This document shows positions 1-10,328 of a DNA stretch of 64,000 nt, piece after piece. Location of the stretch: positions 11,746,743 through 11,810,742 of the forward strand of contig NC_134510.1 of assembly GCF_027942865.1 (NCBI RefSeq), read 5' to 3'. Below the pieces are notes generated by a model. The model ran no database searches and was not told the origin of the DNA. It saw only the letters and a program-made list of their open reading frames with translations. Made by a program: the position numbers and the translations under genes. Position 1 is the stretch's first letter. Each line of letters starts with the position of its first letter. This stretch comes from Odontesthes bonariensis. Its lineage: Eukaryota; Chordata; Actinopteri; Atheriniformes; Atherinopsidae.

Positions 1-199
1 ATATCAACCACCCCAAGCCTGAAAAGTGTTTTAGTAACCTGAAGGTGTTTGGACTTTAATACAGGAACATAACTGTACTCGTCTTTCTGTGAAACTGTGA
101 GTCGCGTTTTTCAGTGTTTATTAACATGTTCTGATGGTTAATCTCATGTTCAGTTTTGGAATTGATGGTGTTCACGGTGTTTTCTGTCCATCCCTTAAA

Positions 200-1334
200 G
201 CTCTAACATGGACTCAGACGGATTCACGGATCCAAGAACGCTAAAGAAGAGGAAGCGCACGGACATGGACCCTGAACAGTGTACAAGCAGCGAAGAAAGG
301 CAGAGCTGTAAACGACGTTAGTTGGACATAGGGGTGCGCGATGTGACGATATAAAATCGTGACTGGCGAGGAAGAGTGGAGAATCGCAGGCGATCTACCA
401 AATTAGAGAAACCGTATAGATCGCCTTTGCCAATCAGCGCAATGATTTTTTTTTTTTAATGCTGGTTCCCACCGATGCGGCAGACGTAGGGCGTCCTTAA
501 CCTAACCGACCAATCATAGCGAACTGTGCGTCGTGACACTTTCTTACACGCCTCCATGTTGTGTTTGTAAAAACTTAGAAAACGCATGGACAGCCATGGC
601 TGAAAGCCAAGCCGACGAGCTGGTGAAGAAGAGGAAATCCACCTCTGTAATTTGGAATTGGTTCAGGTTTTCTTCTACCCTTACCCACTGCTGCTGGTCC
701 ACATCAGGAATGGGAACAGCAGCAGCAGCACCATCCACAGCACATCCATAGCGGCGCACGGGAGAAACTCACGGCCAGCAGCAGCACTCTCGGGTCGGAT
801 GAGAAAACCGCTAGCTCGTAAACTAACTACGGTGCAAGAGAAAAGGGATGCACCGCGACCGTGACAAACATTACACAGTTGAAAAGTATTCCTTTAGGGC
901 GCTCTGGTGATGGCAGTGCGTGACTGTGGCTGCAGTAAATGAACATGCAGCGTTGCTAATCTGTTGCTAAATGGCATCATGAGGAGGAGTCAAGTCGTCA
1001 TCAGTGGTTCGTTTTTCTATTTCCGGTTGCTTCACTCACTGTGTCAGATGTCATTAATTAGATCATTATTTTTCATCTTGAATTGGGTTACAGTTGAATT
1101 ACAATGTGTTGATTGCCAAATTCTTTCTTTTACTCCTTAGCTCTTCTGTGGTTCAGCATGTCGACTTTACTCTACTGTAATTGGTCTTTTTTTTTTTTGG
1201 ATGGAAGATCGTGATAAAAAATCGAAATCGTGATTTTATGCAAACAAATCGTGATACAACATTTTTTCCATATCTTCCACCCCTACTTGGACAGTAAAAA
1301 CTTTGGCGATGGCTTTTCATCAGAAAGCACAATC
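200..1334 (+). pseudogene. Exon-like host sequence split by a hAT element
   Basis: An open stretch starting at ATG 208 encodes 37 residues (MDSDGFTDPRTLKKRKR..., ending SCKRR) and stops at TAG 319-321. It is rich in Lys/Arg, like a nuclear localisation segment. A hAT element occupies 329-1285. If that element and one 8-bp target copy are left out, the same frame continues after the stop as LDSKNFGDGFSSESTIYK up to a GTGAGTG donor-like site near 1323. A pyrimidine-rich stretch ending in AAG lies just before the ATG. I infer a first coding exon of a host gene that is now decayed, with one in-frame stop plus a transposon. I do not recognise the protein. A chance ORF remains possible. Confidence 0.3.
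329..1285 (+). mobile_element. hAT (Charlie-like) DNA transposon, internally deleted
   Basis: The ends are inverted: TAGGGGTG on the left and CACCCCTA on the right. Next to the ends are AT-rich AATCGTGA-type motifs typical of teleost hAT elements. The flanking 8-mers are GTTGGACA (321-328) and CTTGGACA (1286-1293), matching at 7 of 8 bases, as expected for an aged 8-bp hAT target duplication. Inside, on the + strand from about 598, MAESQADELVKKRKSTSVIWNWF resembles the start of a ZBED-type (BED zinc finger) transposase. The 957-bp length leaves no room for a full transposase, so this is a non-autonomous deletion derivative. Confidence 0.75.
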
Positions 1335-1339
1335 TACAA

Positions 1340-1640
1340 GTGAGTGCGCGCCAGCCGGTCGAGGCAGATGGCCATCCTTCCTGAGTCTGGTTCTGCTGCA
1401 GGTTTCTTCCTGTTAAAAGGGAGTTTTCCTCTCCACTGTCGCCTCGTGCATGCTCAGGATGGGGGATTGAATTGAAGACAATTTTCAATGAGATCCATTG
1501 GTTTTCTTAGCCAGGCAACTTATTTATTTTTAATTGGCATTGTATGAATTGGATTTATTTGGATTTGAATTAATTGGATTACAATGAATAGGATTTTAAT
1601 TGCCTTAATCTGGACTGTATCTTTTGAATTCCCACAAGAT
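1340..1640 (+). repeat. Dispersed teleost repeat, likely a LINE 3' region
   Basis: The stretch contains blocks I recognise as a common dispersed sequence in fish genomes: a CAGATGGCC block, a CTGGTTCTGCTG(C/G)AGG block, a TTCCTGTTAAAAGGGAG block and CTCAGGATGGGGGATTG. It then fades into a GAATTGGATT-rich AT tail. The family is probably the 3' untranslated end of a non-LTR retrotransposon. No reading frame is present. Confidence 0.45.
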
Positions 1641-2007
1641 GATATTTATTACTCTTATTTCTACGGAGAAATCCTCCATCCAGATTCTCATGTTTTTGCT
1701 TTATAGTATAGTTCACTTTGAGGCACCAAAAAAAAAAAGCATGTGCATGTAATATGATACATGCTCAGTTTAGGCTTGGTGATTCCTCTTCTGTGAAAAT
1801 ATATTTATAAAACATTAGGGTCATAAAGTGGTATCCAGCAGAGGGCGATGTATGTTAAAATGATACATTCCGTAGTCATTTGTTGAAATGAATTACTTTT
1901 TCAAGAAATGTCAACTCTTTTATGATTTTCATGTGAGTGTTCTTAGAGCTGAACACTCATCCTTTACTCTTGTCTAATTTACAAAAGCTGACAAATCACA
2001 AAGCCTG
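1641..2007. other. No recognised gene
   Basis: AT-rich sequence with an A-run near 1730. I see no coding, RNA or clear repeat signal. Confidence 0.5.
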
Positions 2008-2177
2008 CAGTGAGAGGCTCATCTCAGTGAGAGGCTCATCTGAGTGAGAGGGTCATCTCAGTGAGAGGCTCATCTCAGTGAGAGGCTCATCTGAGTGAGA
2101 GGCTCATCTGAGTGAGAGGCTCATCTCAGTGAGAGGCTCATCTCAGTGAGAGGCTCATCTCAGTGAGAGGCTCATCT
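2008..2177 (+). repeat. 17-bp minisatellite, 10 copies
   Basis: Ten back-to-back copies of a 17-bp unit, CAGTGAGAGGCTCATCT, fill exactly 170 bp. Copies differ mainly at one position (CAG or GAG at the unit start) and one copy has GGGTC for GGCTC. The array directly precedes the C-terminal part of a LINE ORF, so it probably expanded within that element. Confidence 0.9.
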
Positions 2178-2471
2178 CTCTGCGCTGCAGGACTGAGAGG
2201 TTCAGAAGGTCCTTTGTTCCCACAGCCATAAGGCTTTATAACAGTGACTGCTGAATTCTTCTCAAATTGATTGATTGATTTTTATTTATTTGTTTATTTT
2301 ACCATTTAGTCATTTATTATTATTTAGTTAGTAGTAGTATTATTATTGTTGTTTTATTGTTGTTAATTCAGTCATTGTAAATAATTAAAAAAAATGTTGA
2401 GCTACTTGACGAATTTGAATTTCCCCCATTGGGGGATAAATAAAGTATTTTTCTATTCTATTCTATTCTAT
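2178..2471 (+). mobile_element. LINE 3' end (ORF2 C-terminus, hairpin, ATTCT tail)
   Basis: The + strand encodes ERFRRSFVPTAIRLYNSDC followed by a stop at 2252-2254, a typical C-terminus of a fish non-LTR retrotransposon ORF2. A short AT-rich 3' UTR follows. It has a hairpin formed by TTTCCCCCATTGGGGGATAA near 2420, then AATAAAGTA and a simple tail of repeated TTCTA. Such 3' hairpins are used for template recognition in several LINE families. The copy is 5' truncated. The exact clade is not determined. Confidence 0.7.
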
Positions 2472-4028
2472 CAGCTCAGCTCAGTGAAGTAAAGTGAACA
2501 ACAACAGTCCTTAAAAAGATAACAGCAATAAAGGTGAATGAACATCCAATACAGAAGTCACTGTGTTTTATTGGGGAAAAAAATGACTACACTGGTCAAC
2601 ACAATGACAAGCTACTCTGAAGAAAGCTTGTGGCAGTAACTATGTTCCCCATGATGGGTGTGCTTACATCAGTAAGTCTTAAGTGGATCAATAGGCTGCT
2701 TGATTAATCCGGTCTTTACTCATAAAGTTACGTTCATTAGAGCAAACACAAAGCAAAAAGTCACTTTCAAATAATGAGCCAACATTATTCTGATACAGCA
2801 ATGCACACTTAATTCTGCCATTGTGTATTGTGCACACGTTACATGTAACAGTGAAACTACGAGGAGGGAAATAATAAAAGGTCATTTTACCCATTTAAAC
2901 TACATACCAGCAGTGAAATCTAAATCGGGGTGGGATCCGTGGCTCAGGCCGAGCACGGTGGGTGTTTTATTCAAAGGGCAAAACTAAACAGAGCCTTATT
3001 CTGTATACATATTTATTTAAATACTCCATACAAACCTTCTGAATATAAATATCCTTGTCTTTTAAAACTGCACTCACAAGACAAACCCCTTTCCAAACAG
3101 ATCACTCTTCCTTCATTCTCACCACCTGTAACGATGTTTCTAATAAGACAAATACAATTAGAATAAAAATAGAAGATTTTTTTTTTTTCCTTTTTTGGCA
3201 AGTCAGGAAGGCAGCCTGGGTGCTGGTCTGTTTCATCAGTATCGCCTCACGATCGTGTCTACCTGCATCTGTTTAGTCCGTATAAAAACATGAGCGTGGT
3301 ATGAGCATCGTTTACTCTTACAAGTTCTCAAAGGGACAGCTCACTCCAAAGGCTGGATGCAGGTCTTTCGCAGGTCCTCTGCAGTTGTCAATACACACAA
3401 GAAAAGTATTGTAGAAATGTGCTGAAATTTGGATTAATTAGAGGCCAATTCTTGCTTTGGATTTTATTCTAAATGATGTCATGCAACAGGACAATTATAA
3501 CAAACACAGCAGTACATCTACATCACGGTGTCTAAAAAAAGAAAAGAATCCATAATGTGATAAGTAATAATATAACTGATATTAGACAGTTGTTAGATAA
3601 TAAGTGAAATGACAAACATAATTAAAATAACTGATATTAGACAGTTGTTAGTTAGAAGTAGTTTAATTTTTTCTTGAATGTAAATGCTTTTTAAGATTAA
3701 CATGATTGCACTTTGAAATCTGTGTGGGTTAAATATTCGTTATTGGTAATGCCTCGGGGATCCAGTAGGGGGAGCACGCACCTCTTCCTCACTCAGTAAA
3801 GACGAGTGAAGGAGAGAGCGACTGTTTCATTTATTCGTTCTCCCATCGCTATTTCCCTTGTTCAAGGTATTTATAAGTAAAAAAACCATGTAAATTTGTT
3901 AAGAGCATGTTCATAAGAGTTTTCTCTGTGTGACTGTAGGTTGATACATAAGGAGAATCGTTTTATTGAGTGTCTAGAAGAAACAGTTTCAAGCTAAGCG
4001 GCTAGGTACCTCGTGGCTACGCTAGCAA
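2472..4028. other. No recognised gene; one short direct repeat
   Basis: Mostly AT-rich unique-looking sequence. The 24-mer beginning TAACTGATATTAGACAG occurs at about 3573 and again at about 3628, giving a local duplication. Short ORFs here show no recognisable domain and are taken as chance. Confidence 0.5.
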
Positions 4029-5498
4029 GGCACAGCAAGGCAATTTTATTTATAGAGCACAATTCGTACACAAGGTAATTCAAAGTTCTTTACAGCTACA
4101 TAAAATCACAAGAAGGCAATACAATCATTAAAAAAAAATAATAATAATAATAAAAACCCATTAAAATAATCATTAATTAATTAATTTAAAAGGGAAGGGT
4201 GCAGATAAACAGGGTTGGGGAGTAACGGATTACATGTAACGGCGTTACGGTAAAAGGATACAAAATAAAAGTAACTGTAATCCGTTACAGTACAAGCAAA
4301 AACGATGTACTCAGATTACAGTTACATTCAGTGAGAATGGGGGTTACTTAACAGGATTACAATTTGCGCGATGTTGCAGTGACAGAAGTATAGAGCGGCA
4401 GGGTCGGACTGGGGAAAAAAGTCGGCCCTGGCAATTTTCCCCGGGACCAGCTCCCCCTCAGTATTAATTAGTATCTCCAATCTAATTAAATAAAAATAAC
4501 AAAAAGGAGCACAGACCGCTCATACAGTCAATGGCATGTACCCATAGAAAAAATACACACTCACACACACATCACACAACCTGACTATCGCCTGCTAACA
4601 ACCATGATCAGTAACCCACACAAACCCAGACACATAATGGCTCGGCGGCCAGCAATCGGATAAACCAATGAAGTGAATCAATCCTGTGAAAGAATGAAAA
4701 CAAGTGAATGAAACCTGCACTCACTCATTATGAAGTTAACTCTGCCAGCCCCATACTCTTGCCCCTGCTCAGCCAACTCCTTGACGTCGGGTATGGTTGG
4801 TAACGTTACGGCGGCTAGCATTAGCAACGAGGCTGCTAGGCTTGCTAAATCGGTAAGCATTAAGCATCAAGGCTACTGAAGAAGAAAGCTAGTCTTTTTA
4901 GCTACGTTATATTATTATCTTTCTTCTCGGCTATAAGTTAACCTTTGTTTACGGCCACTGGCCCTAACCTGACGCGCTAGCTGTCAAATCACCTGGAAGT
5001 TTTCACCGGAAGTACTGGCGCACACACACAAGCAAGGGTGTGCAAAGAAAAATAAAATGTGATGTAAAAGTCTTACTTTGCTTATTTATTACTAAAGTAG
5101 AGCACTTCATTGTCATAAAATGCAGTTATTTACAGCTAGTGTAAGGAAAGATGGTTAATAGATATGTGCAGAATAGATCAATTACCTAGAGAAATGCATG
5201 TATGTGCAGAGAATGTATAATGTAGTTATGGCAGTACAATGAAGAGAAAAATAGCATGGTATAAAAAAATGTGATAAATACAGATGGAATCATACAGATA
5301 ATAGGCTACCATAAATAGGTAAAAGTAATCCAAAAGTAATCCAAAAGTAATTAGTTACATTACTTTTTTTAAGTAATCCAAAAAGTTACACTACAATTAC
5401 ATTTTAAACAAGGTAACTTGTAACTGTAACGGATTACATTTTTAAAGTAACTTACCCAACACTGCAGATAAAATACTTTCAGGTGTCATGCACAGCAC
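4029..5498 (+). repeat. Dispersed teleost repeat, copy A (interrupted by a hAT)
   Basis: The left part (4029-4209) contains AAGGCAATTTTATTTAT, a CACAATTC block and AAAGTTCTTTACAGC, then a CATTAATTAATTAATTTAAAAG motif. The right part (5465-5498) continues with ATACTTTCAGGTGTCATGCAC. A second, uninterrupted copy at 17121-17338 has the same blocks in the same order, which shows that 4210-5464 is inserted. The family resembles the 3' region of an L2-like LINE or a derived SINE. Confidence 0.6.
4210..5464. mobile_element. Non-autonomous hAT element with perfect 8-bp TSD
   Basis: The left end is CAGGGTTGGGGAGTAACGG. The right end is CTTACCCAACACTG, whose complement begins CAGTGTTGGG, so the termini are inverted repeats. 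The 8-mer CAGATAAA stands directly outside both ends (4202-4209 and 5465-5472). Subterminal copies of the GTAATCCGTTAC motif occur at both sides. No transposase frame is seen. A second hAT-like start, CAGGGTCGGACTGGGG at about 4404, suggests a fragment of another element nested inside. Confidence 0.85.
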
Positions 5499-6032
5499 TA
5501 GCCTGACTACGTCATACTGACGATTCTAGTCAGAATGTGAGTCTGATACCGCTCAATAGAGATTTGGGTATTGGGCGTGTTTCGACCGAAGCTGGAGAAA
5601 AAATGCCTCTTCGCTCAATTGGATAGACCTACAACCAATCAGACCAACGTAGTATGTGACGTAGATTAATCAACACACACGTGTTGTAGGAAGGACGGCA
5701 AAAACGTATTTTCTATTGATAAAAGCCTTTATCGCGTTCCTCTGTTCGTCTTTCAAAATGAATGCAATGTGGAGATCCTGTAGAACAGACTCGATGGCAG
5801 AATCTACACACCCTAGCTCTCCAGCAGCAGCCATGTTCAGCTCTTTAGTGACGTACTCGATAATGTCCCTGTTGATCATCTGTCCATCATCGTATAAAGC
5901 CCGCCCTGGCAATCTGATTGGGTCGACCGATTCTTGGTCAGGCATAATGATTTCCCAACTGAGCAGAGCCAGACCGAACTTCCCGACCAAAACTTTTATG
6001 GGCGGGGCTAAGTTCGGCTGGCACCCAGGCTA
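5499..6032 (-). mobile_element. DNA element with RecQ-like helicase fragment and 9-bp TSD
   Basis: The element begins TAGCCTGACTACG and ends CACCCAGGCTA, whose complement starts TAGCCTGGGTG, giving short imperfect inverted ends. GCACAGCAC flanks both sides (5490-5498 and 6033-6041), a perfect 9-bp target duplication. On the - strand an open frame from 5990 to 5670 ends with LKDEQRNAIKAFINRKYVFAVLPT. This resembles the Q motif and the start of motif I of RecQ-family helicases, where LPTGFGKS would be expected; here the frame departs after LPT. The superfamily is not settled; a helicase-bearing DNA transposon is one option. Confidence 0.55.
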
Positions 6033-6779
6033 GCACAGCACAGGGTTCTAGACTAACTTTTTGCACTGGTGCGCCCAACTTTTTTTCTTAGGTTCACCAG
6101 CACAAAAGTTAGGTGCACCCAAACGCATTGCATTTAACACCGCAGTTTTACAGGTTCACATTTTTTTATTTTTAAATCGCTGTCCATATAGGCAATATTA
6201 ACTTGTAAACGATTAACTAGCAATCTGGTCAAAATAAAGTTCTTTATTTGAAGCACAATTCTACAAACTTACTGAACTTAACTTACTAACTACTTACTGA
6301 AACTTACTGAAAAAGTGTTGGTGCTTAAAGTACTTCACTGGCCTGAAATTTAAACTTAAAACATCTCATGATAAATGAAATAAAAAGAAAATCTAAATTA
6401 AAATTACAAGTGTTTTAAGGGCTTCAAACTGAACATCTCAATGTCTTATGGACTATCCTCCATTGCAGTCACATGCCCCTCGGATGTCCAACTCCTGTAG
6501 TTGGGTTAAATTTATATATCAGTATATTCACCAGTCTTCCTCTCCTCAAGATACGGCCGTACAGAATGAGGCATTCCTGAACCATCAGGAATGCCATATA
6601 CTCACTGTTCAATTAGCACAGACGTCTTTTTTTTCAGCGTATCTGCGATGACTCCTATAAATTGCGCGCACGCGACATCATTGCTGTATGTCGGGTTTAT
6701 GTTCAAGCCATTTTTCTTCTGAAGAATTATTTCGGACTTGAACTTAGTGAAGGGAACTTTTGCAATATGGTAGGCAACG

Positions 6780-7385
6780 TTAAACTTGATTATCATCTGG
6801 GCCTTGTCCGATGATGTGTTTGCTGCTGCTGCCGCTGAAAGCAGCGGGGAGAGGGGACACTGAGCAGGTAATGTGTTTCATAGATGCGTTGTGCTTTTTC
6901 AGCGTTTCAATTCCAAATGTATCAGAACCAGTCACTAATGCATTATTTTGCCACACTTTACAGTAAATGCAGTGCATTATATTATCGGCTTTACTGCATC
7001 TTAGCCAGGGAAACTGGTCAAGCCACTCTCTTTGAAATGTATACACTTTACCCCTTTTAATTTCAGTTGGTTCTGGCTCGTAGTCGATCGTATGTGGCTC
7101 ATTATCTGATGCTAGCTCCAGATGCTAGCTCATTATCTGATGCTAGCTCCGGCTGCTAGCTCATTATCTGATGCTAGCTCCAGATGCTAGCTCCAAATGC
7201 TAGCTCCAGATGCTAGCTCCAGATGCTAGCTCCGGACCAGGGCCTGACATAACATGGGAGGTTGATGGCTCCGTGTCAGAGCATTGGTTGTGGTTATTTT
7301 CGGACGTATCAGGCCTTAACTTAACGAAAAAGTTGTCAATCGTTCTTTTCATCGTATAACCTGCGGCTACACGTACACGGGCCAA
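6780..7385 (-). pseudogene. hAT transposase N-terminal fragment (TTF/BED-like zinc finger)
   Basis: Two - strand pieces are visible. The first (7352 down to 7200) begins MKRTIDNFFVKL, a start pattern shared by many KIAA1586/ZNF862-like hAT proteins. The second (7046 down to 6780) reads REWLDQFPWLRC, then MHCIYCKVW and LKKHNASMKH, matching the WL..FPWL...M.C..C......H...H layout of their N-terminal zinc finger. A 12-13-bp minisatellite lies between and beneath the join and extends the Glu-Leu-Ala-Ser stretch. The RNaseH-like catalytic domain and the dimerisation domain are absent. Confidence 0.55.
7083..7235. repeat. Minisatellite of GCTAGCTC-based units
   Basis: About ten copies of units built from GATGCTAGCTCCA and GCTAGCTCATTATCT are arranged in tandem, two unit types alternating in the left half. 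On the - strand it encodes repeated ELAS(G)AS residues in the transposase remnant of the surrounding hAT. Confidence 0.85.
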
Positions 7386-7600
7386 TCAGAGGGGGGTCCC
7401 GCCCTTCACTATCTCTGATTGGTTTAGACCACGATATGGGTCTAATGTGTGTCTGTTGTTGAACCACAGGGAGACTTTCAGAGTCGCGTAGACTTTTTTT
7501 TATTTTTTTATCTCAATAGGTAGTTGCACCTGTGCGACCTCAGATTTTTTTTAGTTGCACCATTGAGAAAATAGATCGCACGTGCGACTCTAGAGCCCTG

Positions 7601-7801
7601 CCCTTGCAGGATTAATAAAGTGTCCACCTCTGATGTTCCTCTTTTGTGTGAACACATGTCACGCTGGCCTGAGCCTCTGTGGGCTTCCTGCTGATGGAAG
7701 GACCAGCGGATGACAAAGAAACAACAACTCTGACACCAACGGAGGACAAAGTGGAACACCTGAGCTACCGCAGTAAACGTATTGTGCAAAACAGGTGAGT
7801 G
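7601..7801 (+). pseudogene. Candidate host exon with strong 5' splice site
   Basis: From ATG 7694 the + strand encodes MEGPADDKETTTLTPTEDKVEHLSYRSKRIVQN and meets CAG|GTGAGTG at 7792-7801, a near-perfect donor. A good acceptor-like site (CCCTTGCAG) sits at 7601-7609, immediately beside the hAT right end, but the frame is closed between it and the ATG, so the true exon start is unclear. It may belong with the exon-like pieces at 200 and 8265. The protein family is not recognised. Confidence 0.3.
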
Positions 7802-8488
7802 CATGATTCCGTCTAACTAATGAATGAAATCTACAGAAATGAATGTGTGCTAGCTCACACATGTTGAGTACTTGTGCAGTTTTTCCTTCCTTTTCCTGCT
7901 GTGTTTTACCGAGGTGATCAGGGATGAGATGAGACTCGAGCGCAGGTCCGAAGGAGAGAGACTGTGGACCCGACATTGCCATTATGCACCCAGGGTTTCC
8001 GTGACGACGAGGAGCTCCCAGCCGGATGAGAGAAGCTGATGTTAAAAAAAAAGAAATAAAGGAGGACTTGGGGTAGGTCCTTTTTAGTGTCACAATGTCG
8101 TGATTAGTTAAAAGGCACATTATATACTGCATTTAGATGATATTAGCTGATATTATAGAAACAAGTAAGGAAACAAGCTGCTATTTTAAAAACAAAAGAT
8201 GACAAAATTGTCACAAAGTTATGCTTAAGCTTAAATCATGACTTTCTTTCTGTCTTCCTTGTAGCACCTCACAGTGGACATGGACCATTCCCAGGAAGCT
8301 CCAGCAGCACAGCCGTCCCCTGAACACACTCCAGCACCAAATCTGCTCCCAGACATCGGACTGTTGATCGGCCCCAGCTGAAACGATGAAAAGCATCCCA
8401 CACCGAGCCGTACAGATGAAGCCGTCTCCGTGTGTGAAGCTCCTCACAGACACACAGAGAAGAAGATCTGCTCACCTACACCTGCAGA

Positions 8489-10220
8489 CAGGGCCGGGGT
8501 GGGCCATTTTCTCAGTCCGGGAATTTAATTCAAATTCAGGCCATTCTGATATGGAGTACATTCTCCTTCAGACTGCACCTGATCCTCTGATGCTACAGAA
8601 AATGTTCATTAAGAGTTGTCTATGTTGCTGGAAAACATGACACACTTTATTTATCCTTTCATTCACTGATTAATTCATTTATTTATTTAATTGTGATTGT
8701 GTTAAATGATTTGCATGATTTAGTCTACCACCCTACCACCTTATGGTTTTCTTCTCTATGCCAATATTTTACATCACAAATGTCTATCTTGACTAACTAC
8801 AGTATCTTCCTCTACCTCGCCCTTCAGTAGTCACGCCCTCCTTGGGATCATCAGTAGCACTGGAAGTGGTCTGCTGATCTGATGCTAGAAAACAATCGAT
8901 AACAATAAAAAAATATATATTTAATAGTGAGTTGATAATCACAGTGTGCGCCCCTCTATGGAAATGCACGATATGACGGCGAGACGAAATAAGCTTGACA
9001 GCACATTTGAAACTGTTTGTCAAAAAATGGAAAACTGGAATGTAAAGCAAGTGTTCGGTTTGTTAACACACAGCAAGCACAGGACGTAAACGTGTCTGCA
9101 TCTGCATTCGTGTTCAGTCCGAAATGGATAGAAATCAACAAGAAAACAGATTCTTCCTTTCACATCAAAGCGTCGTGCTCGCGCGGTGTCCGGATAAGTG
9201 CTCATTGCAACTTGAAACTAGAACAGTCTATTCCCTGCACGGGCGTGAGCGGGCTCAGCTCACATTATAATAAATAGGAGGGGAAGGCTTGAACATGGAA
9301 CATGATGCTGATTCCCGCGGATAGAACGCGTGCAGACTCTCCAGTAATTAAAAAAGGCAACTAAACACCCCAACGTGCTCGCGCTGCCCCCGTCCCTGCG
9401 CACGCAAACCATGTACAATATTTGCATACAGCCCTTCTAAATAATTATATTTATTTTAATTGCATGTTTGAGATGCATTTAATAACAAATATCAAACAAC
9501 AAATGGGATCGCCCCTATTTAATATTGCGTTAGTAACCACATGTGCGCGCCTGTGGGAATGCAGGCTACAGTTGATGAGGAGAGAAAGCGTGATAAAGCG
9601 TTAAGCAATTATTCATCAGAACTGGAATGTAAAGAAAGTGCCCGGTTCTTCTTTGAATATAGGAATACACTTCTAAATCATATAAATTGTGAGATTTTAC
9701 ATATTTAACAACAAAAGCTGTCAGGTGACAGTTGAGTTGACATTGCAAACGTTCGCCACGTTATAGCCTATTTGATCAAATTCACCTGGCCTATTATCCA
9801 TATCTCTCAGTAACCTACCAGCTTGTCTTGAGAAGATATCTGTCAATTTGGGTGCCACCTCCTGTCTTTTTTTGAGCTTAGCCCTCTCTGTTCCACCTGG
9901 CCTCTTTCTTCCCTCCATCACTGACGCGCTCTGTTTCGCGCCATTGTTATTTAAAAGACGAGCCATGGGCCAAACCATCTGAAACATTTGGGAGGAGAGA
10001 ATTCCCTTACATGGTAGAACCTATTTAATCTGCTGTGATGCAGCAGGCGGCTGCGCTGCAATGGTGAATTTATACACACTACAGTTGAATTGATATTAAT
10101 GCAGGAATAAGATAAGTGACAAAAATTAGTTACAACTATTTTCCCCATGGGCCAAGTAGCCCACGTCGATGGTTTGGGCCGGGATAGGTCCCGGATAATA
10201 CCATTGCCAAACCGGCATTG
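8489..10220 (-). mobile_element. hAT element with perfect 8-bp TSD
   Basis: CCTGCAGA flanks both sides (8481-8488 and 10221-10228), a perfect 8-bp target duplication. The left end is CAGGGCCGGGGTGGGCC. The right end, read on the - strand, is CAATGCCGGTTTGGCAATGG; the two agree at most of the first 13 bases. The interior is 1.73 kb and carries a transposase N-terminal remnant on the - strand. An internal, diverged duplication pairs about 8940-9060 with about 9535-9650 (shared ACTGGAATGTAAAG). Confidence 0.8.
9770..9966 (-). pseudogene. hAT transposase N-terminal remnant (ZMYM1-like type)
   Basis: The - strand frame reads MARLLNNNGAKQSASVMEGR, then KRPGGTERAKLKKRQEVAPKL and TDIFSRQ. The pattern KRPGG.E..K.KK......KLTDIF is the usual N-terminus of fish hAT proteins annotated as zinc finger MYM-type 1-like. 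The zinc finger and catalytic domain that should follow are missing, consistent with an internally deleted element. Confidence 0.5.
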
Positions 10221-10328
10221 CCTGCAGAAATAACACAGTCCAGACAAGACGCAGACAATTGGGACTGAAAGACAACCAGTGGGACAGTGTTGTTCTTTAA
10301 AGACATTATTTGTAAATTATGTATTTAA

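Larger units (their letters stand above)
6041..7600 (-). mobile_element. hAT element, truncated, with zinc-finger N-terminus
   Basis: The left end reads CAGGGTTCTAGACTAAC. The right end reads GCGACTCTAGAGCCCTG, whose complement starts CAGGGCTCTAGAGT, so the two termini are inverted repeats of a hAT type. Both subterminal regions carry GGTGCAACT/GGTGC(A/G)CC motifs. Transposase remnants are on the - strand. The 8-mers outside the ends (GCACAGCA and CCCTTGCA) do not match, so either one end is slightly misplaced or the flanks were rearranged. At 1.56 kb it lacks the catalytic and dimerisation parts of a full hAT transposase. Confidence 0.65.
8265..10290 (+). pseudogene. Candidate decayed host exon, split by a hAT
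   Basis: A textbook acceptor (TTTCTTTCTGTCTTCCTTGTAG) precedes 8265. The frame then reads HLTVDMDHSQEAPAAQPSPEHTPAPNLLPDIGLLIGPS to a TGA near 8379. The same frame continues NDEKHPTPSRTDEAVSVCEAPHRHTEKKICSPTPA up to the hAT at 8489. After the element the frame resumes as EITQSRQDADNWD, then TGA, then KTTSGTVLFFKDI. The in-frame TGA codons could be decayed CGA codons, and with the hAT insertion this suggests a pseudogene. Composition (Pro, Ser, Glu rich) fits a disordered region. The protein family is not recognised. Confidence 0.35.

Noticed and set aside
1153-1488. Minus-strand 111-residue frame
   Set aside because: It spans the right end of a hAT element and a LINE-like repeat; the composition gives no protein family.
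4557-4580. CA-rich microsatellite
   Set aside because: Short and interrupted; ordinary for fish DNA. A similar CA run occurs near 14958.
8386-8640. 84-residue + strand frame
   Set aside because: It uses a different frame from the exon-like peptide and runs across the hAT border, so it cannot be an original coding unit.
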